Assembly: GCA_016865035.1 (NCBI GenBank) | Contig: CP018227.1 | Span: 1,644,001 to 1,708,000, forward strand | Origin: Kordiimonadales bacterium IMCC3096 | GTDB lineage: Bacteria; Pseudomonadota; Alphaproteobacteria; Minwuiales; Minwuiaceae | Direction of reading: 5' to 3' | DNA length: 64,000 bases | Shown here: in pieces, positions 41,560 to 50,401 of the stretch | How positions within the stretch are numbered: position 1 is the first letter of the stretch | Layout of the letters: each line of letters begins with the position of its first letter | Translations under genes and position numbers: made by a program | The notes under the pieces: model-generated | What the model was told of the DNA's origin: nothing | Seen by the model: only the letters and a program-made list of their open reading frames with translations | The model's database searches: none

Positions 41560-42300
41560 ATGGCTGGACGTCTGCAGGGCAAGAAGTGCTTCGTCACCGC
41601 AGCGGCACAGGGTATCGGCCGGGCAACGGTGGAGGCCTGGTCGGCCGAGGGCGCGACCATCATCGCGACGGATCTGAACGCGGAGAAGCTGGCGGAACTC
41701 GATGGCCTGCCCGGGGTCGAGACCCACCCGCTGGACGTCACCGACCAGGCCGCCGTGGCGGCTATGGCGGCGAAGGTCGGGGCGGTGGACGTGCTGTTCA
41801 ACTGCGCCGGCTATGTCGATCACGGATCCCTGCTGGACACCACGATGAAGGGTTGGGACTTCAGTTTCGAGCTGAACTGCCGGTCGCTGTTCGTGGTGAC
41901 CCAGGCCTTCATGCCGGCGATGCTGGCGAACGGCGGCGGCTCCATCATCAACATGGCCTCCGTCGTCAGTTCGGAGATGGGGGTGGTCAACCGCTGCGCC
42001 TATGGCGCCACCAAGGGCGCGGTGATCGGTTTCACCAAGTCGGTGGCGGCGGACTACATCGGTGACGGCATCCGCTGCAACGCCATCTGCCCGGCCACCG
42101 TGCAGACCCCGTCGCTGGATGACCGCATCAATGCGTTCGATGACCCCGTCCAGGCGCGCAAGGACTTCGTGTCGCGCCAGAAGATGGGTCGCCTCGCCCG
42201 CGCCGACGAGATCGCGTCACTGGCCACCTATCTGGCCGCCGACGAGAGCCAGTACGTCACCGGACAGGCCATGGTGATCGACGGCGGTATGCACCTGTAG
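41560..42300 (+). CDS. SDR dehydrogenase, BDH2/DHRS6-like
   Basis: 246 residues. Rossmann motif TAAAQGIGRATVEA, NCAG, the catalytic Tyr-Lys in AYGATKGAVIGFTK, and SVAADYIGDGIRCN. Alignment in my memory with human BDH2 (cytosolic type 2 (R)-beta-hydroxybutyrate / 4-oxo-L-proline reductase) is close throughout, including GVVNRC and CPATVQTPSL. It may therefore reduce 4-oxoproline or oxidise a 3-hydroxy acid with NAD(H); inference only. Ten bases separate it from the acyl-CoA synthetase gene, which suggests co-transcription and an acid-activation pathway. Confidence 0.88.
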   Translation: MAGRLQGKKCFVTAAAQGIGRATVEAWSAEGATIIATDLNAEKLAELDGLPGVETHPLDVTDQAAVAAMAAKVGAVDVLFNCAGYVDHGSLLDTTMKGWDFSFELNCRSLFVVTQAFMPAMLANGGGSIINMASVVSSEMGVVNRCAYGATKGAVIGFTKSVAADYIGDGIRCNAICPATVQTPSLDDRINAFDDPVQARKDFVSRQKMGRLARADEIASLATYLAADESQYVTGQAMVIDGGMHL

Positions 42301-42309
42301 GGCGATCAA

Positions 42310-43833
42310 ATGGATCTGGCGCACTGGATCGAGGGCTGGGCCGGACAGGCACCGGACAAGCCCGCCATCATCACCGACGATGAGACACTGACCTATGCCG
42401 GCTTCGCCGCGGCCATCGACCGGGCGGCGCGGGCGTTGCGGCACGAACTGGGGGTCAGGGCCGGGGACCGTGTGGCGCATCTGGGCGAGAACTCCGTCGC
42501 GGAACTGGTGCTGTTCTTCGCCTGCGCCCGGGCGGGTGTCAGCCTGGTCACGCTGAACTGGCGGCTGGCCCCGCCCGAACACGGGTTTCAGCTTGCCGAC
42601 AGCGGTGCCGGCGTGCTGTTCGCCGATCCCGGTTTCATTCCCCACGCCGACGCCATTCCCGACACATTGCCCGGCCTGAAACATGTTTCCCTCGGCCCGG
42701 CGGAGGGGCGGTGGAGTGCCTGGAGTGACCATCTGGCGGCGGCCGCATCGGGTGCCGCCATCGCGCCGGAGGCCAGCCATGAAACACCGGTGCTGCTGGT
42801 CTATACCTCCGGCACCACGGGCCGCCCGAAGGGCGCGGTGCTGACCCAGGGCAATGTCTTCTGGAACGCGGTCAACGCGACCCATGCGCATGACATGGTC
42901 AGCAGCGATCTGGTCCTGACCAACCTGCCGCTGTTCCACGTCGGCGGGCTGAACAACCAGACCACGCCCGCGTTTCATGCCGGGGCGACGGTCTATCTGC
43001 AGCCGCGTTTCGACCCTGCGATGACGCTGGGCGCCATCGACCGGCTGCGCCCGACACTGGCGCTGGCCGTGCCCGCGATGATGCAGGCCCTGACCGATCA
43101 CCCGGGCTGGGCCACCACCGACCTGTCATCGCTGCGACTGGTGATGGCCGGATCGACCACGGTGCCCACGGCACTGATCGAGCGGTTTCACGCGCGCGGG
43201 GTGCCGATTGGCCAGATCTACGGCTCCACCGAGACCTCACCGCTGGCCATCGTGCTGCGCGGACAGGATGCGCTGGACCATGTCGGCTCCTGCGGGCGAC
43301 CGGCAGTGCATGTGCAGGTGCGCGTCGTGGACAATGACGGGCGCGACGTGGCGGAGGGAGATGCCGGGGAGATCCTGGTGCGCGGCCCCAGCGTCTTCTC
43401 CGGCTACTGGCAGAACCCGGACGCGACGGCGGAGGCCTTCGTCGAGGGCGGCTGGTTCCGCATGGGCGACATCGGCCGCCGCGATACGGACGGCTTCTAC
43501 CGCATCGAGGACCGGGCCAAGGACGTGGTGATTTCGGGTGGGGAGAATATCTACCCCGCCGAACTGGAACAGGTGCTGGCGGCACACGCCGACCTGGCCG
43601 AGTTCGCCGTCGTGGGCCGCCCCGATCCGCGCTGGGGCGAAGTCCCCGTGATCTTCGCCGTCCCGCGGGAGGGGCAGACCCTTGATGCCCCGGCCCTGCT
43701 CGCCCTGTTCCACAACCGCCTCGCCCGCTACAAGCACCCGAAGGACGTCATCCCCATCGACGCCCTGCCCCGCAACGCGCTGGGCAAGGTGCTGAAATAC
43801 GAACTCAGGGCGATGTTGGCGAAGGCAGGGTGA
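42310..43833 (+). CDS. Acyl-CoA synthetase (AMP-forming ligase family)
   Basis: 507 residues. AMP-binding motifs: LLVYTSGTTGRPKGAVLT, IGQIYGSTETSPL, MGDIGRRDTDGFYRIEDRAKD, ISGGENIYPAELE, and LPRNALGKVLKYEL with the catalytic Lys. It activates an acid to its CoA ester and is not the same gene as the one at 34168. The 3' end overlaps the vapC coding end by 29 bases, tail to tail. Preceded by the BDH2-like dehydrogenase, so a joint degradative role for a hydroxy or keto acid is plausible. Confidence 0.93.
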   Translation: MDLAHWIEGWAGQAPDKPAIITDDETLTYAGFAAAIDRAARALRHELGVRAGDRVAHLGENSVAELVLFFACARAGVSLVTLNWRLAPPEHGFQLADSGAGVLFADPGFIPHADAIPDTLPGLKHVSLGPAEGRWSAWSDHLAAAASGAAIAPEASHETPVLLVYTSGTTGRPKGAVLTQGNVFWNAVNATHAHDMVSSDLVLTNLPLFHVGGLNNQTTPAFHAGATVYLQPRFDPAMTLGAIDRLRPTLALAVPAMMQALTDHPGWATTDLSSLRLVMAGSTTVPTALIERFHARGVPIGQIYGSTETSPLAIVLRGQDALDHVGSCGRPAVHVQVRVVDNDGRDVAEGDAGEILVRGPSVFSGYWQNPDATAEAFVEGGWFRMGDIGRRDTDGFYRIEDRAKDVVISGGENIYPAELEQVLAAHADLAEFAVVGRPDPRWGEVPVIFAVPREGQTLDAPALLALFHNRLARYKHPKDVIPIDALPRNALGKVLKYELRAMLAKAG

Positions 43834-44218
43834 CAGCTGACTCCACGTCGGTGTGGATGAAGTCATTGCCCTTGAACAGCAGAGCCCGGCCCGTATCGAC
43901 CGCCAGGGCATAGGCAAGACAGTCGCCGAAATTGAGGCTGGCCCGATGGTTGCCGCGACCGAAACGGCGATAGGCTTCGCGTGCCATCTGTGCCTGGACC
44001 GCAGTCACTGGCATGATGTCGATCTGGGCCAGTTCAATGAAACGGTCGAAGCTTCGCACCGCCAACTCATCGCCGACATTGTCGATCCGCACCGCTGCCT
44101 CGACGTGGTTCACGGCCGATATGCCGACTTCAGCCGTTCCGGCTATTGCATCGGCAAACAGTTGTGCTTCCGGTTCCTGGAACAGGATCGCAAGAATGGC
44201 GGAGGCATCGACGATCAT
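43805..44218 (-). CDS. vapC: VapC-type PIN-domain toxin
   Basis: 137 residues from ATG 44218. PIN-domain acidic residues Asp4 (MIVDASAI), Glu40 (NHVEAAVR), Asp99 (NFGDCLAY) and Asp119 (KGNDFIHT) make up the Mg-dependent ribonuclease site. The start overlaps the VapB stop (ATGA). It cleaves RNA, commonly tRNA, when unbalanced by the antitoxin. The C-terminal tail overlaps the acyl-CoA synthetase gene end. Confidence 0.92.
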   Translation of the reverse strand: MIVDASAILAILFQEPEAQLFADAIAGTAEVGISAVNHVEAAVRIDNVGDELAVRSFDRFIELAQIDIMPVTAVQAQMAREAYRRFGRGNHRASLNFGDCLAYALAVDTGRALLFKGNDFIHTDVESAVTLPSPTSP

Positions 44219-44466
44219 TCCGGCAGGCCGTCCTCGCCATAAAGCTCGTCGTGATCGCCGGATACGGCATGCCCGCGGACGTGTCCGGCGCACTCCGCTC
44301 CGATCTGCATCAGAGCGTTGGACAGGGCCTGCCTGTCCTGTGTTCTTCGAACCTCGCGAAGCCTTTGACGCAAGGCGTCAAGCACGACGCGGGTCTTGCT
44401 GTCACCTGTAAGTGCGGACAGTTCCGTTGCCAGTCGGAAGACTTCCTCGTTCTTGATATTCAGCAT
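44215..44466 (-). CDS. vapB: VapB-type antitoxin (PSK transcription-factor family)
   Basis: 83 residues. MLNIKNEEVFRLATELSALTGDSKTRVVLDALRQRL matches the Rv0623-like ribbon-helix-helix antitoxin family (split here: MLNIKNEEVFRLATELSALT, then GDSKTRVVLDALRQRL). An acidic C-terminal half binds the toxin. The operator lies directly upstream (44480-44507). Precedes vapC with an ATGA overlap, the usual antitoxin-first order, and autoregulates the pair. Confidence 0.9.
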   Translation of the reverse strand: MLNIKNEEVFRLATELSALTGDSKTRVVLDALRQRLREVRRTQDRQALSNALMQIGAECAGHVRGHAVSGDHDELYGEDGLPE

Positions 44467-44479
44467 GGTCCAGGCCCGT

Positions 44480-44507
44480 TTCTACCATCCAGAACAGAAT
44501 TCTACCA
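44480..44507 (-). promoter_or_regulatory. Candidate VapB operator: two TGGTAGAA half-sites 20 bp apart
   Basis: TGGTAGAA occurs twice on the minus strand at 44507-44500 and 44487-44480, 20 bases apart (two helix turns), 14 bases before the antitoxin ATG. The first overlaps TAGAAT, a possible -10 element. Confidence 0.6.
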
Positions 44508-44554
44508 ATCTGGTCCCTGGCAAGGCAATTGCAATGTAGGCGGCTTCCGGAACA

Positions 44555-45727
44555 TCACCCGCCCAGCAGGGCGCCGGTGATGCTGTTCAGCAGCAGGCGG
44601 CCCCGGGGGTGGACGCGCAGCGTGCCATTGATGGTTTCGATCAGGCCGTCCTCGGTCAGCCGGTGCGCGGCGGTCGGGTCCAGCAGGCGGTCGAGGGACT
44701 GGCCGCCGGTGCGGGCCTGAAACATGTCGCCGGCAATGCCGTCCGCCAGCCGCAGGCCCATCATCAGGGCTTCCTCGGCCTGTTCCTCCGTCGGGAGGGC
44801 GCGCGCCTCCGCGAGGGCGGTGCCACCTGCCTCCACCGCTTCCAGCCAGGCCTCCGGCTTGCGGTGGTTGGCGGTCGCATGGCGCTGGCCATCCTGAGAC
44901 ACCGGTCGCCCGTGCGCGCCGGGGCCGACACCGATCCAGGAGCCATATTGCCAGTAGAGCAGATTGTGGCGGCATTCCCCGCCGGGGCGGGCGTGGTTCG
45001 ATGTTTCGTAGGCGGGCAGACCGGCATCCGCCGTGATCCCGGCCGTCAGCTCGAACAGGTCCGCCGCCCGGTCGTCGTCCATCGGATCGAAGACACCGCG
45101 CTTCACCTGCCCCGCGAAGCCGGTATTGGGCTCGATGGTCAACTGGTAGAGCGACAGGTGATCCCCGGCCAGATCCAGCGCCGCGGCCAGCATCGCCCGC
45201 CACTCGGCCTCCGTCTGGTCGGGCAGGGCATAGATCAGGTCGAAGGAGAAACGGTCGAAGGCGGAAGCCGCCACGGCGATACCGCGTTTCGCGGCCTCCG
45301 CATCATGCGCGCGCCCCAGAAACCGAAGCGCCCTGTCGTCAAGGCTCTGCACCCCCAGGCTGACCCGGTTGACGCCCGCGCTGCGGAAATCCCGGAACCG
45401 CCCGACCTCGATGGAGGACGGATTGGCCTCCAGCGTGATCTCGACATCCGCCGCGAGGCCGAAGCTGTCATCGATCTGCGCCAGCACGGCGGCGACGGTG
45501 GCAGGCGGCATCAGCGACGGGGTGCCGCCCCCCAGGAAGACCGTGTCCACGGCCTGTTTCGGGACACGCTCCGCCCAGGCCCGGATCTCCGCCAGCAGCG
45601 CCGCACGCCAGCGGTCCTGATCGACGGTTTCACGGACATGGCTGTTGAAGTCGCAATAGGGGCATTTGGAGACACAGAACGGCCAGTGGACATAGACCCC
45701 GAAGGCCGGTGCAGCGACATGTTTCAT
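44555..45727 (-). CDS. hemW: HemW-like radical SAM heme chaperone
   Basis: 390 residues. The radical-SAM cysteines are in CVSKCPYCDF near residue 18 (CxxxCxxC followed by DF), plus GGGTPS, LEANP and VSLGVQSL, and the late RHNLLYWQYGSWIGVGPGAHG. Formerly named oxygen-independent coproporphyrinogen oxidase-like; true HemN needs an extra Cys-rich signature (CxxxCxxCxC) that is not present, so the HemW name is preferred. It hands heme to client proteins. Overlaps the aminopeptidase stop by ATGA. Confidence 0.92.
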   Translation of the reverse strand: MKHVAAPAFGVYVHWPFCVSKCPYCDFNSHVRETVDQDRWRAALLAEIRAWAERVPKQAVDTVFLGGGTPSLMPPATVAAVLAQIDDSFGLAADVEITLEANPSSIEVGRFRDFRSAGVNRVSLGVQSLDDRALRFLGRAHDAEAAKRGIAVAASAFDRFSFDLIYALPDQTEAEWRAMLAAALDLAGDHLSLYQLTIEPNTGFAGQVKRGVFDPMDDDRAADLFELTAGITADAGLPAYETSNHARPGGECRHNLLYWQYGSWIGVGPGAHGRPVSQDGQRHATANHRKPEAWLEAVEAGGTALAEARALPTEEQAEEALMMGLRLADGIAGDMFQARTGGQSLDRLLDPTAAHRLTEDGLIETINGTLRVHPRGRLLLNSITGALLGG

Positions 45728-47499
45728 CCCGGCAGGGGCTGCGTCGCCGCCGCCAGCCAGCCCGCCGTCTCCGCATCCAGCAGCGGCGTCAGGGTTTCTG
45801 CCACACGGGCGTGATAGCGGTCGATCCAGCCCCGTTCCGCCGCCGTCAGCATCCCGGTGACGATCAGACGGCGGTCGATGGGGGCCAGTGTCAGGGTCTC
45901 GAATTCCAGTGTCGGCCGCTCCCCGCCCTCGATCACCGTCGCCACGACGGTCACCAGATTCTCGATGCGGATGCCATAGGCCCCGGCCTTGTAGTAGCCG
46001 GGCTCGTTGGAGACGATCATGCCGGGCTGCAGGGCCACCGCACTGTGGACCTTGGAAATCCGATGCGGCCCCTCATGCACACTCAGGTAGCTGCCGACGC
46101 CGTGGCCGGTACCATGGTCGAAGTCCAGCCCCGCCTGCCACAGCGGCGCGCGGGCCATGGGATCAAGCTGGCTGCCCGTCGTGCCCGCCGGAAACCGTGC
46201 CATGGCCAGCGCCACATGGCCCTGCAGCACGCGGGTGAAACGGTCCCGCATCTCCGGGCTGGGATCGCCGATGGCGATGGTGCGGGTGATGTCGGTGGTG
46301 CCGTCGAGATACTGCGCCCCGGAATCCACCAGGAACAGCTCCCCCGGCTGAAGCTGCCGGTTGGTCTCCGGTGTCACGCGGTAATGCACGATAGCCCCGT
46401 TGGGTCCGGAGCCGGAAATGGTGTCGAAGGACAGGTCGCGGATCAGGTCATTCCGGCGGCGAAAGCCCTCCAGCGTTTCCGCTGCCGTGATCTCGTCCAC
46501 CGACCCGTCGCCTGCATGGGCGTCCAGCCAGGCGAGGAAACGCACGACCGCCGCCCCGTCACGGACATGGGCGTCGCGGCTGCCCTGCACCTCCACCGGA
46601 TTCTTGCAGGCCTTGGGCAGCATGGTCGGGTCCTCGCCCAGCACCACCTCCGCGCCCACGTCGCGCAATCGCTCCGTCACCGCCTTCACGGCGCTGGGCC
46701 GGTCCACCAGCACATGCTTGCCCGCCAACGCCGTCAGACCATCGGCAAAGGCGGCCTTCGGGGCGATGGAAACGGCATTGCCCATGTGCGTGCGGGCCGC
46801 GTCGGTGATCTTCTGCGGGTCCATGAACAGGTTGACGCGCGCATCGCCATGCAGCACCGCAAAGCCCAGCGGCAGCGGCGTGCGGGGTACGTCGCCACCC
46901 CGGATGTTCAGCAGCCAGGCAATGGACTCCGGCAGGGTGAGCACGGCGGCGTCCGCGCCCTGCTGCTTCACGATCTCCGCGATGCGCTGGCGCTTGGCCT
47001 CCGCCGTCTCGCCTGCGCGTTCCAGATCATGCGGCACGACCGGTGCCATCGGCGGCGCGGGCCGGTCCTGCCAGATCAGATCGACGGGATTGCGGGCGAC
47101 CGGCACCAGCTCCGCGCCCGCCGCATCCACGGCCTTGCCGATTGCCGCCAGGCCCGCCGCCGTATGCAGCCAGGGGTCGAAACCCAGTCGCTGCCCGGGC
47201 TTCAGCACGTCCCGCAGCCAGTCGCTTGCCGGCTCCTCGGTGACATGGCGGATATCGAAGATGTCCAGATCCACCTGGTCGCGAACAGCCAGCGTGTACC
47301 GGCCGTCCACGAACATGGCGGCGCGTTCTGCCAGCACGATGGCCAGGCCGGCGGACCCGGTGAAGCCGGTCAGCCAGGCCAGCCGCTCCGCATTCGCGGG
47401 CACCCACTCGCCAAAATGCTCGTCATTGCGCGGGACCAGGAACCCATGGATCCCGGTGGCCTGCATCTCCGCCCGCAGGCGGTTCACGCGATCAGACAC
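45724..47499 (-). CDS. M24-family aminopeptidase P
   Basis: 591 residues, as expected for the long (about 600 residue) Xaa-Pro aminopeptidases with an N-terminal creatinase-like domain. Metal-binding residues: FLVDSGAQYLDGTTDITRT (two Asp), HGTGHGVGSYLSVHEGP (His) and IVSNEPGYYKAGAYGIRIEN (two Glu). It removes N-terminal residues preceding proline in the cytoplasm. Its stop overlaps the hemW start by ATGA, and the ATG is 63 bases past the prmA stop. Confidence 0.94.
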   Translation of the reverse strand: MSDRVNRLRAEMQATGIHGFLVPRNDEHFGEWVPANAERLAWLTGFTGSAGLAIVLAERAAMFVDGRYTLAVRDQVDLDIFDIRHVTEEPASDWLRDVLKPGQRLGFDPWLHTAAGLAAIGKAVDAAGAELVPVARNPVDLIWQDRPAPPMAPVVPHDLERAGETAEAKRQRIAEIVKQQGADAAVLTLPESIAWLLNIRGGDVPRTPLPLGFAVLHGDARVNLFMDPQKITDAARTHMGNAVSIAPKAAFADGLTALAGKHVLVDRPSAVKAVTERLRDVGAEVVLGEDPTMLPKACKNPVEVQGSRDAHVRDGAAVVRFLAWLDAHAGDGSVDEITAAETLEGFRRRNDLIRDLSFDTISGSGPNGAIVHYRVTPETNRQLQPGELFLVDSGAQYLDGTTDITRTIAIGDPSPEMRDRFTRVLQGHVALAMARFPAGTTGSQLDPMARAPLWQAGLDFDHGTGHGVGSYLSVHEGPHRISKVHSAVALQPGMIVSNEPGYYKAGAYGIRIENLVTVVATVIEGGERPTLEFETLTLAPIDRRLIVTGMLTAAERGWIDRYHARVAETLTPLLDAETAGWLAAATQPLPG

Positions 47500-47562
47500 G
47501 TCTGTACTCCAGCTATGGCAAGGGCGTCGGCCGGTGCAGCCGTCACATCGGAAATCTGCCTG

Positions 47563-48432
47563 CTACCCTACCCGACCCGAGGGCCGCCGCAACCGCAGCA
47601 CCGACCATTCGTTCTGCCTGTGATGCGTCACCAGTTTCAGGCCGAGCCGACAATAGCGCGTCAGCACCATCGGCACCTGCCGGGTCAGGATACCCGCCAG
47701 GATCAGATCACCCCCCGGTGCCACATGGCCCGCGATCATGCGCGACATGCTGGCCAGGGGCCGGGCGAGGATATTGGCGAAGACCAGATCGTAGGGACCG
47801 CCGTCACGCACCAGCCGGTGACGGGTGCCGTCGGCAACGGCGAACCGCGTCAGATGCTTCGCATCATTCAGCTCCGCATTCTCGATGGCAACGGTCACCG
47901 AGACCGCATCAATGTCGGTGCCGACGCCCTGCGCCCCGGTCAGCCGGGCCGCGGCGATGGCCAGGATTCCGGCCCCCGTGCCCACATCCAGGACGCGGCG
48001 GATGCGCCGTTGCCGGGCGAGCTGCTGCAGCAGGATCATGCAGCCTTCGGTGCTCTCGTGCCGTCCGGTGCCAAAGGCCTGTCCGGCCTCGATCACCAGA
48101 TCGATGCGCCCGGTGATGGCCGGGGTGTCCCAGCCGCCACGGACCCGGAACCGACCGATGTCGAGCGCGGGCAGCGCCGCCTGCGACTCGGCCACCCAGT
48201 CGCGCATCTCCAGCGGTGCGACCTCGCTCTCCCCCGGCACGGGCCAGTGGGCGAGGTCGGGTTCATGATCGACGATCGCGGTCACCCGCCAGCGTCCGTC
48301 CTCTGACTTGAAGACGGAAGTGGAGAGCGGCAGGTCGCCCAGCGCCGCCTCCACCGCCTGCATCGTCGGCAGGTCGGTCAGGGTGATGACCTGCCAGTAG
48401 GCATCTTCCGCGCTGTCGTTCGTGGCGTTCAT
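47563..48432 (-). CDS. prmA: Ribosomal protein L11 methyltransferase
   Basis: 289 residues. The PrmA signature motifs: AFGTGRHESTEGCM (SAM-binding entry), VLDVGTGAGILAIAAA and VFANILARPL. It trimethylates L11 in E. coli. The N-terminal ribosome-binding domain is present (MNATNDSAEDAYWQV...). Preceded by cysK, 25 bases upstream, in a leftward gene run. Confidence 0.93.
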   Translation of the reverse strand: MNATNDSAEDAYWQVITLTDLPTMQAVEAALGDLPLSTSVFKSEDGRWRVTAIVDHEPDLAHWPVPGESEVAPLEMRDWVAESQAALPALDIGRFRVRGGWDTPAITGRIDLVIEAGQAFGTGRHESTEGCMILLQQLARQRRIRRVLDVGTGAGILAIAAARLTGAQGVGTDIDAVSVTVAIENAELNDAKHLTRFAVADGTRHRLVRDGGPYDLVFANILARPLASMSRMIAGHVAPGGDLILAGILTRQVPMVLTRYCRLGLKLVTHHRQNEWSVLRLRRPSGRVG

Positions 48433-48457
48433 GCCGTTGCCGTCCGGTTGCGCAATC

Positions 48458-49423
48458 TCACAGCCCGTCGAACAGTGCTGTCGAGAGATAGCGCTCGGCG
48501 AAGGACGGCAGGATCACGACAATCACCTTGCCCGCCATGTCGGCCCGCTGCGCCACTTCCAGCGCCGCCGCGACGGCGGCACCGGAGGAGATGCCGACGG
48601 GAATGCCTTCCTCCCGCGCCAGACGGCGGGCGGTCTCGAACGCGGTTTCATTGCCGATGGTCAGCACCTCGTCCACCAGCGCGGTATCGAGGTTCTCCGG
48701 CACGAAACCGGCGCCGATACCCTGGATCTTGTGCGGGCCGGGATTGCCGCCGGACAGTACCGGGCTGTCCTCCGGCTCCACCACCACCAGCTTCATGGCC
48801 GGATTGCGCTGCTTCAGCACGCGACCGATGCCGGTGGCCGTGCCGCCGGTCCCGACGCCGGAAATCACCACGTCCACATTGCCCGCTGTGTCGGCCCAGA
48901 TCTCCTCCGCCGTCGTGGCGACATGGATCGCGGGATTGGCCGGGTTGGCGAACTGCTGCGGCATCACCGCGCCGGGCGTTGCCTCCACCATCTCCTTGGC
49001 CTTGGCAATGGCTCCGGGCATGCCCTTCTCCGGCGGGGTGAGTTCCAGGGTCGCGCCCAGCAGCTTCAGCATCCGCCGACGCTCGACCGACATGCTCTCC
49101 GGCATCACCAGGGTCAGCGGATAGCCCTTGGCGGCGGCGACGAAGGCCAGCGCGATACCGGTATTGCCCGACGTCGGCTCGATGATCTGACCGCCCGGCT
49201 TCAGGGTGCCATCGGCCTCCATCGCCTCGATCATGGCGACGCCGATCCGGTCCTTCACAGACGACAGCGGATTGAAGAACTCCAGCTTGGCGAGCACCTG
49301 CGCGCCCTCGGCGACGCCAGCGGTGATCCGGTTCAGGCGGACCAGCGGGGTCGAGCCGATGGTGTCGGTGATGGATTCGTAGATGCGACCGCGCGGGGCG
49401 GTGAAACGTTGGTCCGTACTCAT
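48458..49423 (-). CDS. cysK: Cysteine synthase (O-acetylserine sulfhydrylase)
   Basis: 321 residues. PLP-binding Lys in [25 protein letters not shown] and the phosphate loop [10 protein letters not shown]. It makes cysteine from O-acetylserine and sulfide. The neighbour upstream on the same strand is an Rrf2-type regulator, 61 bases away, consistent with CymR-like control of cysteine synthesis (inference). Confidence 0.95.
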   Translation of the reverse strand: MSTDQRFTAPRGRIYESITDTIGSTPLVRLNRITAGVAEGAQVLAKLEFFNPLSSVKDRIGVAMIEAMEADGTLKPGGQIIEPTSGNTGIALAFVAAAKGYPLTLVMPESMSVERRRMLKLLGATLELTPPEKGMPGAIAKAKEMVEATPGAVMPQQFANPANPAIHVATTAEEIWADTAGNVDVVISGVGTGGTATGIGRVLKQRNPAMKLVVVEPEDSPVLSGGNPGPHKIQGIGAGFVPENLDTALVDEVLTIGNETAFETARRLAREEGIPVGISSGAAVAAALEVAQRADMAGKVIVVILPSFAERYLSTALFDGL

Positions 49424-49484
49424 GATGTACTGCTCCCCCGGAGTTGATTGCTCTTCTGTTCAGTTGATCAGATAAGGCTGACCG

Positions 49485-49937
49485 TCAGATCGTGAAGTCC
49501 CGTGATGCACGGCTGGCGCGCGCAACGCCCGCGTCCTGGGCGCGACGGCAGAGATCCTCCAGCGTCACGGTCTCCAGACGCTCCATGATCTCGTCCTGAA
49601 TCTCGCTCCAGAACGGACGGATGATCTCCTGACCCAGCGGCGAACCGCCCTGGTCCTGTTCCTCATCCTCTGCGGCGATGATGCGGATGATCTCCGCCAC
49701 GCTGATGCGCCGCCGTTCCCGCGCCAGGGTATAGCCGCCGCGCGGCCCGCGCACCCCCTTCAGGATACCGGCGCGCACCAGTTGCTGCATCGCCTGCTCC
49801 AGATAGCGGGGCGGGATGCCCTGCCGGTCGGTGATGTCCTTCGACTGCACCGGGTCGGGCCGGGCGTTGTAGGCAATGTCCACCACCGCATCCAGGGCAT
49901 AGAGGGTCTTCTTCGGCAGCCGCAGTGCATCCCTCAT
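49485..49937 (-). CDS. Rrf2-family regulator without the IscR cluster cysteines
   Basis: 150 residues: an N-terminal winged helix ([22 protein letters not shown], split at the AL) and [24 protein letters not shown]. Only one cysteine is found (Cys in DLCRR near 130), so an IscR-type [2Fe-2S] site is unlikely; a cysteine-metabolism sensor of the CymR kind is the better fit. Coding start overlaps the dut stop (ATGA). Together with cysK next to it, this suggests regulation of cysteine synthesis. Confidence 0.85.
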   Translation of the reverse strand: MRDALRLPKKTLYALDAVVDIAYNARPDPVQSKDITDRQGIPPRYLEQAMQQLVRAGILKGVRGPRGGYTLARERRRISVAEIIRIIAAEDEEQDQGGSPLGQEIIRPFWSEIQDEIMERLETVTLEDLCRRAQDAGVARASRASRDFTI

Positions 49938-50401
49938 GCGGATCGTCCCCCCGTCGAACCAAAGCCGCCCGCACCGCGTTGCGTGTCCGCCAGCGCGTCG
50001 CGTTCCTGCCAGTTGCCGCGCGCGACCTTGGCCACCACCATCTGCGCGATCCTGTCGCCATGGCTGATCCGAAACGGCGCGTCCCCGTGATTGATCAGGA
50101 TGACACCCACCTCGCCCCGATAGTCCGCATCCACCGTGCCGGGCGTGTTCAGCACCGTCACGCCGTGCTTCAGTGCCATGCCGGAACGGGGCCGGACCTG
50201 CGCCTCGTACCCCGCAGGCAGCGCGATGGCGATCCCGGTCGGCACCAGCGCCCGCCCGCCCCGTGCGTCCAGGGTCAGACTGCCGTCCGTCAGCGCCGCC
50301 CGCAGGTCCATGCCCGCCGCGCCATCGGTTTCATAGGCCGGCAGGGGCAGGTCGGCACCATGCGCCAGCCGCCGGATCTCGATGGAGACATCCTGGATCA
50401 T
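49934..50401 (-). CDS. dut: Deoxyuridine 5'-triphosphate nucleotidohydrolase
   Basis: 155 residues. All five trimeric-dUTPase motifs: [40 protein letters not shown] and [10 protein letters not shown]. It converts dUTP to dUMP and pyrophosphate. Overlaps coaBC's stop and the Rrf2 gene's start, each by ATGA, so coaBC-dut-rrf2 are translated as a coupled set. Confidence 0.95.
   Translation of the reverse strand: MIQDVSIEIRRLAHGADLPLPAYETDGAAGMDLRAALTDGSLTLDARGGRALVPTGIAIALPAGYEAQVRPRSGMALKHGVTVLNTPGTVDADYRGEVGVILINHGDAPFRISHGDRIAQMVVAKVARGNWQERDALADTQRGAGGFGSTGGRSA

Noticed and set aside
45709-48306. An 865-codon plus-strand open frame
   Set aside because: It runs opposite hemW, aminopeptidase P and prmA, all of which have clear motifs. 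It is a by-product of high GC content.
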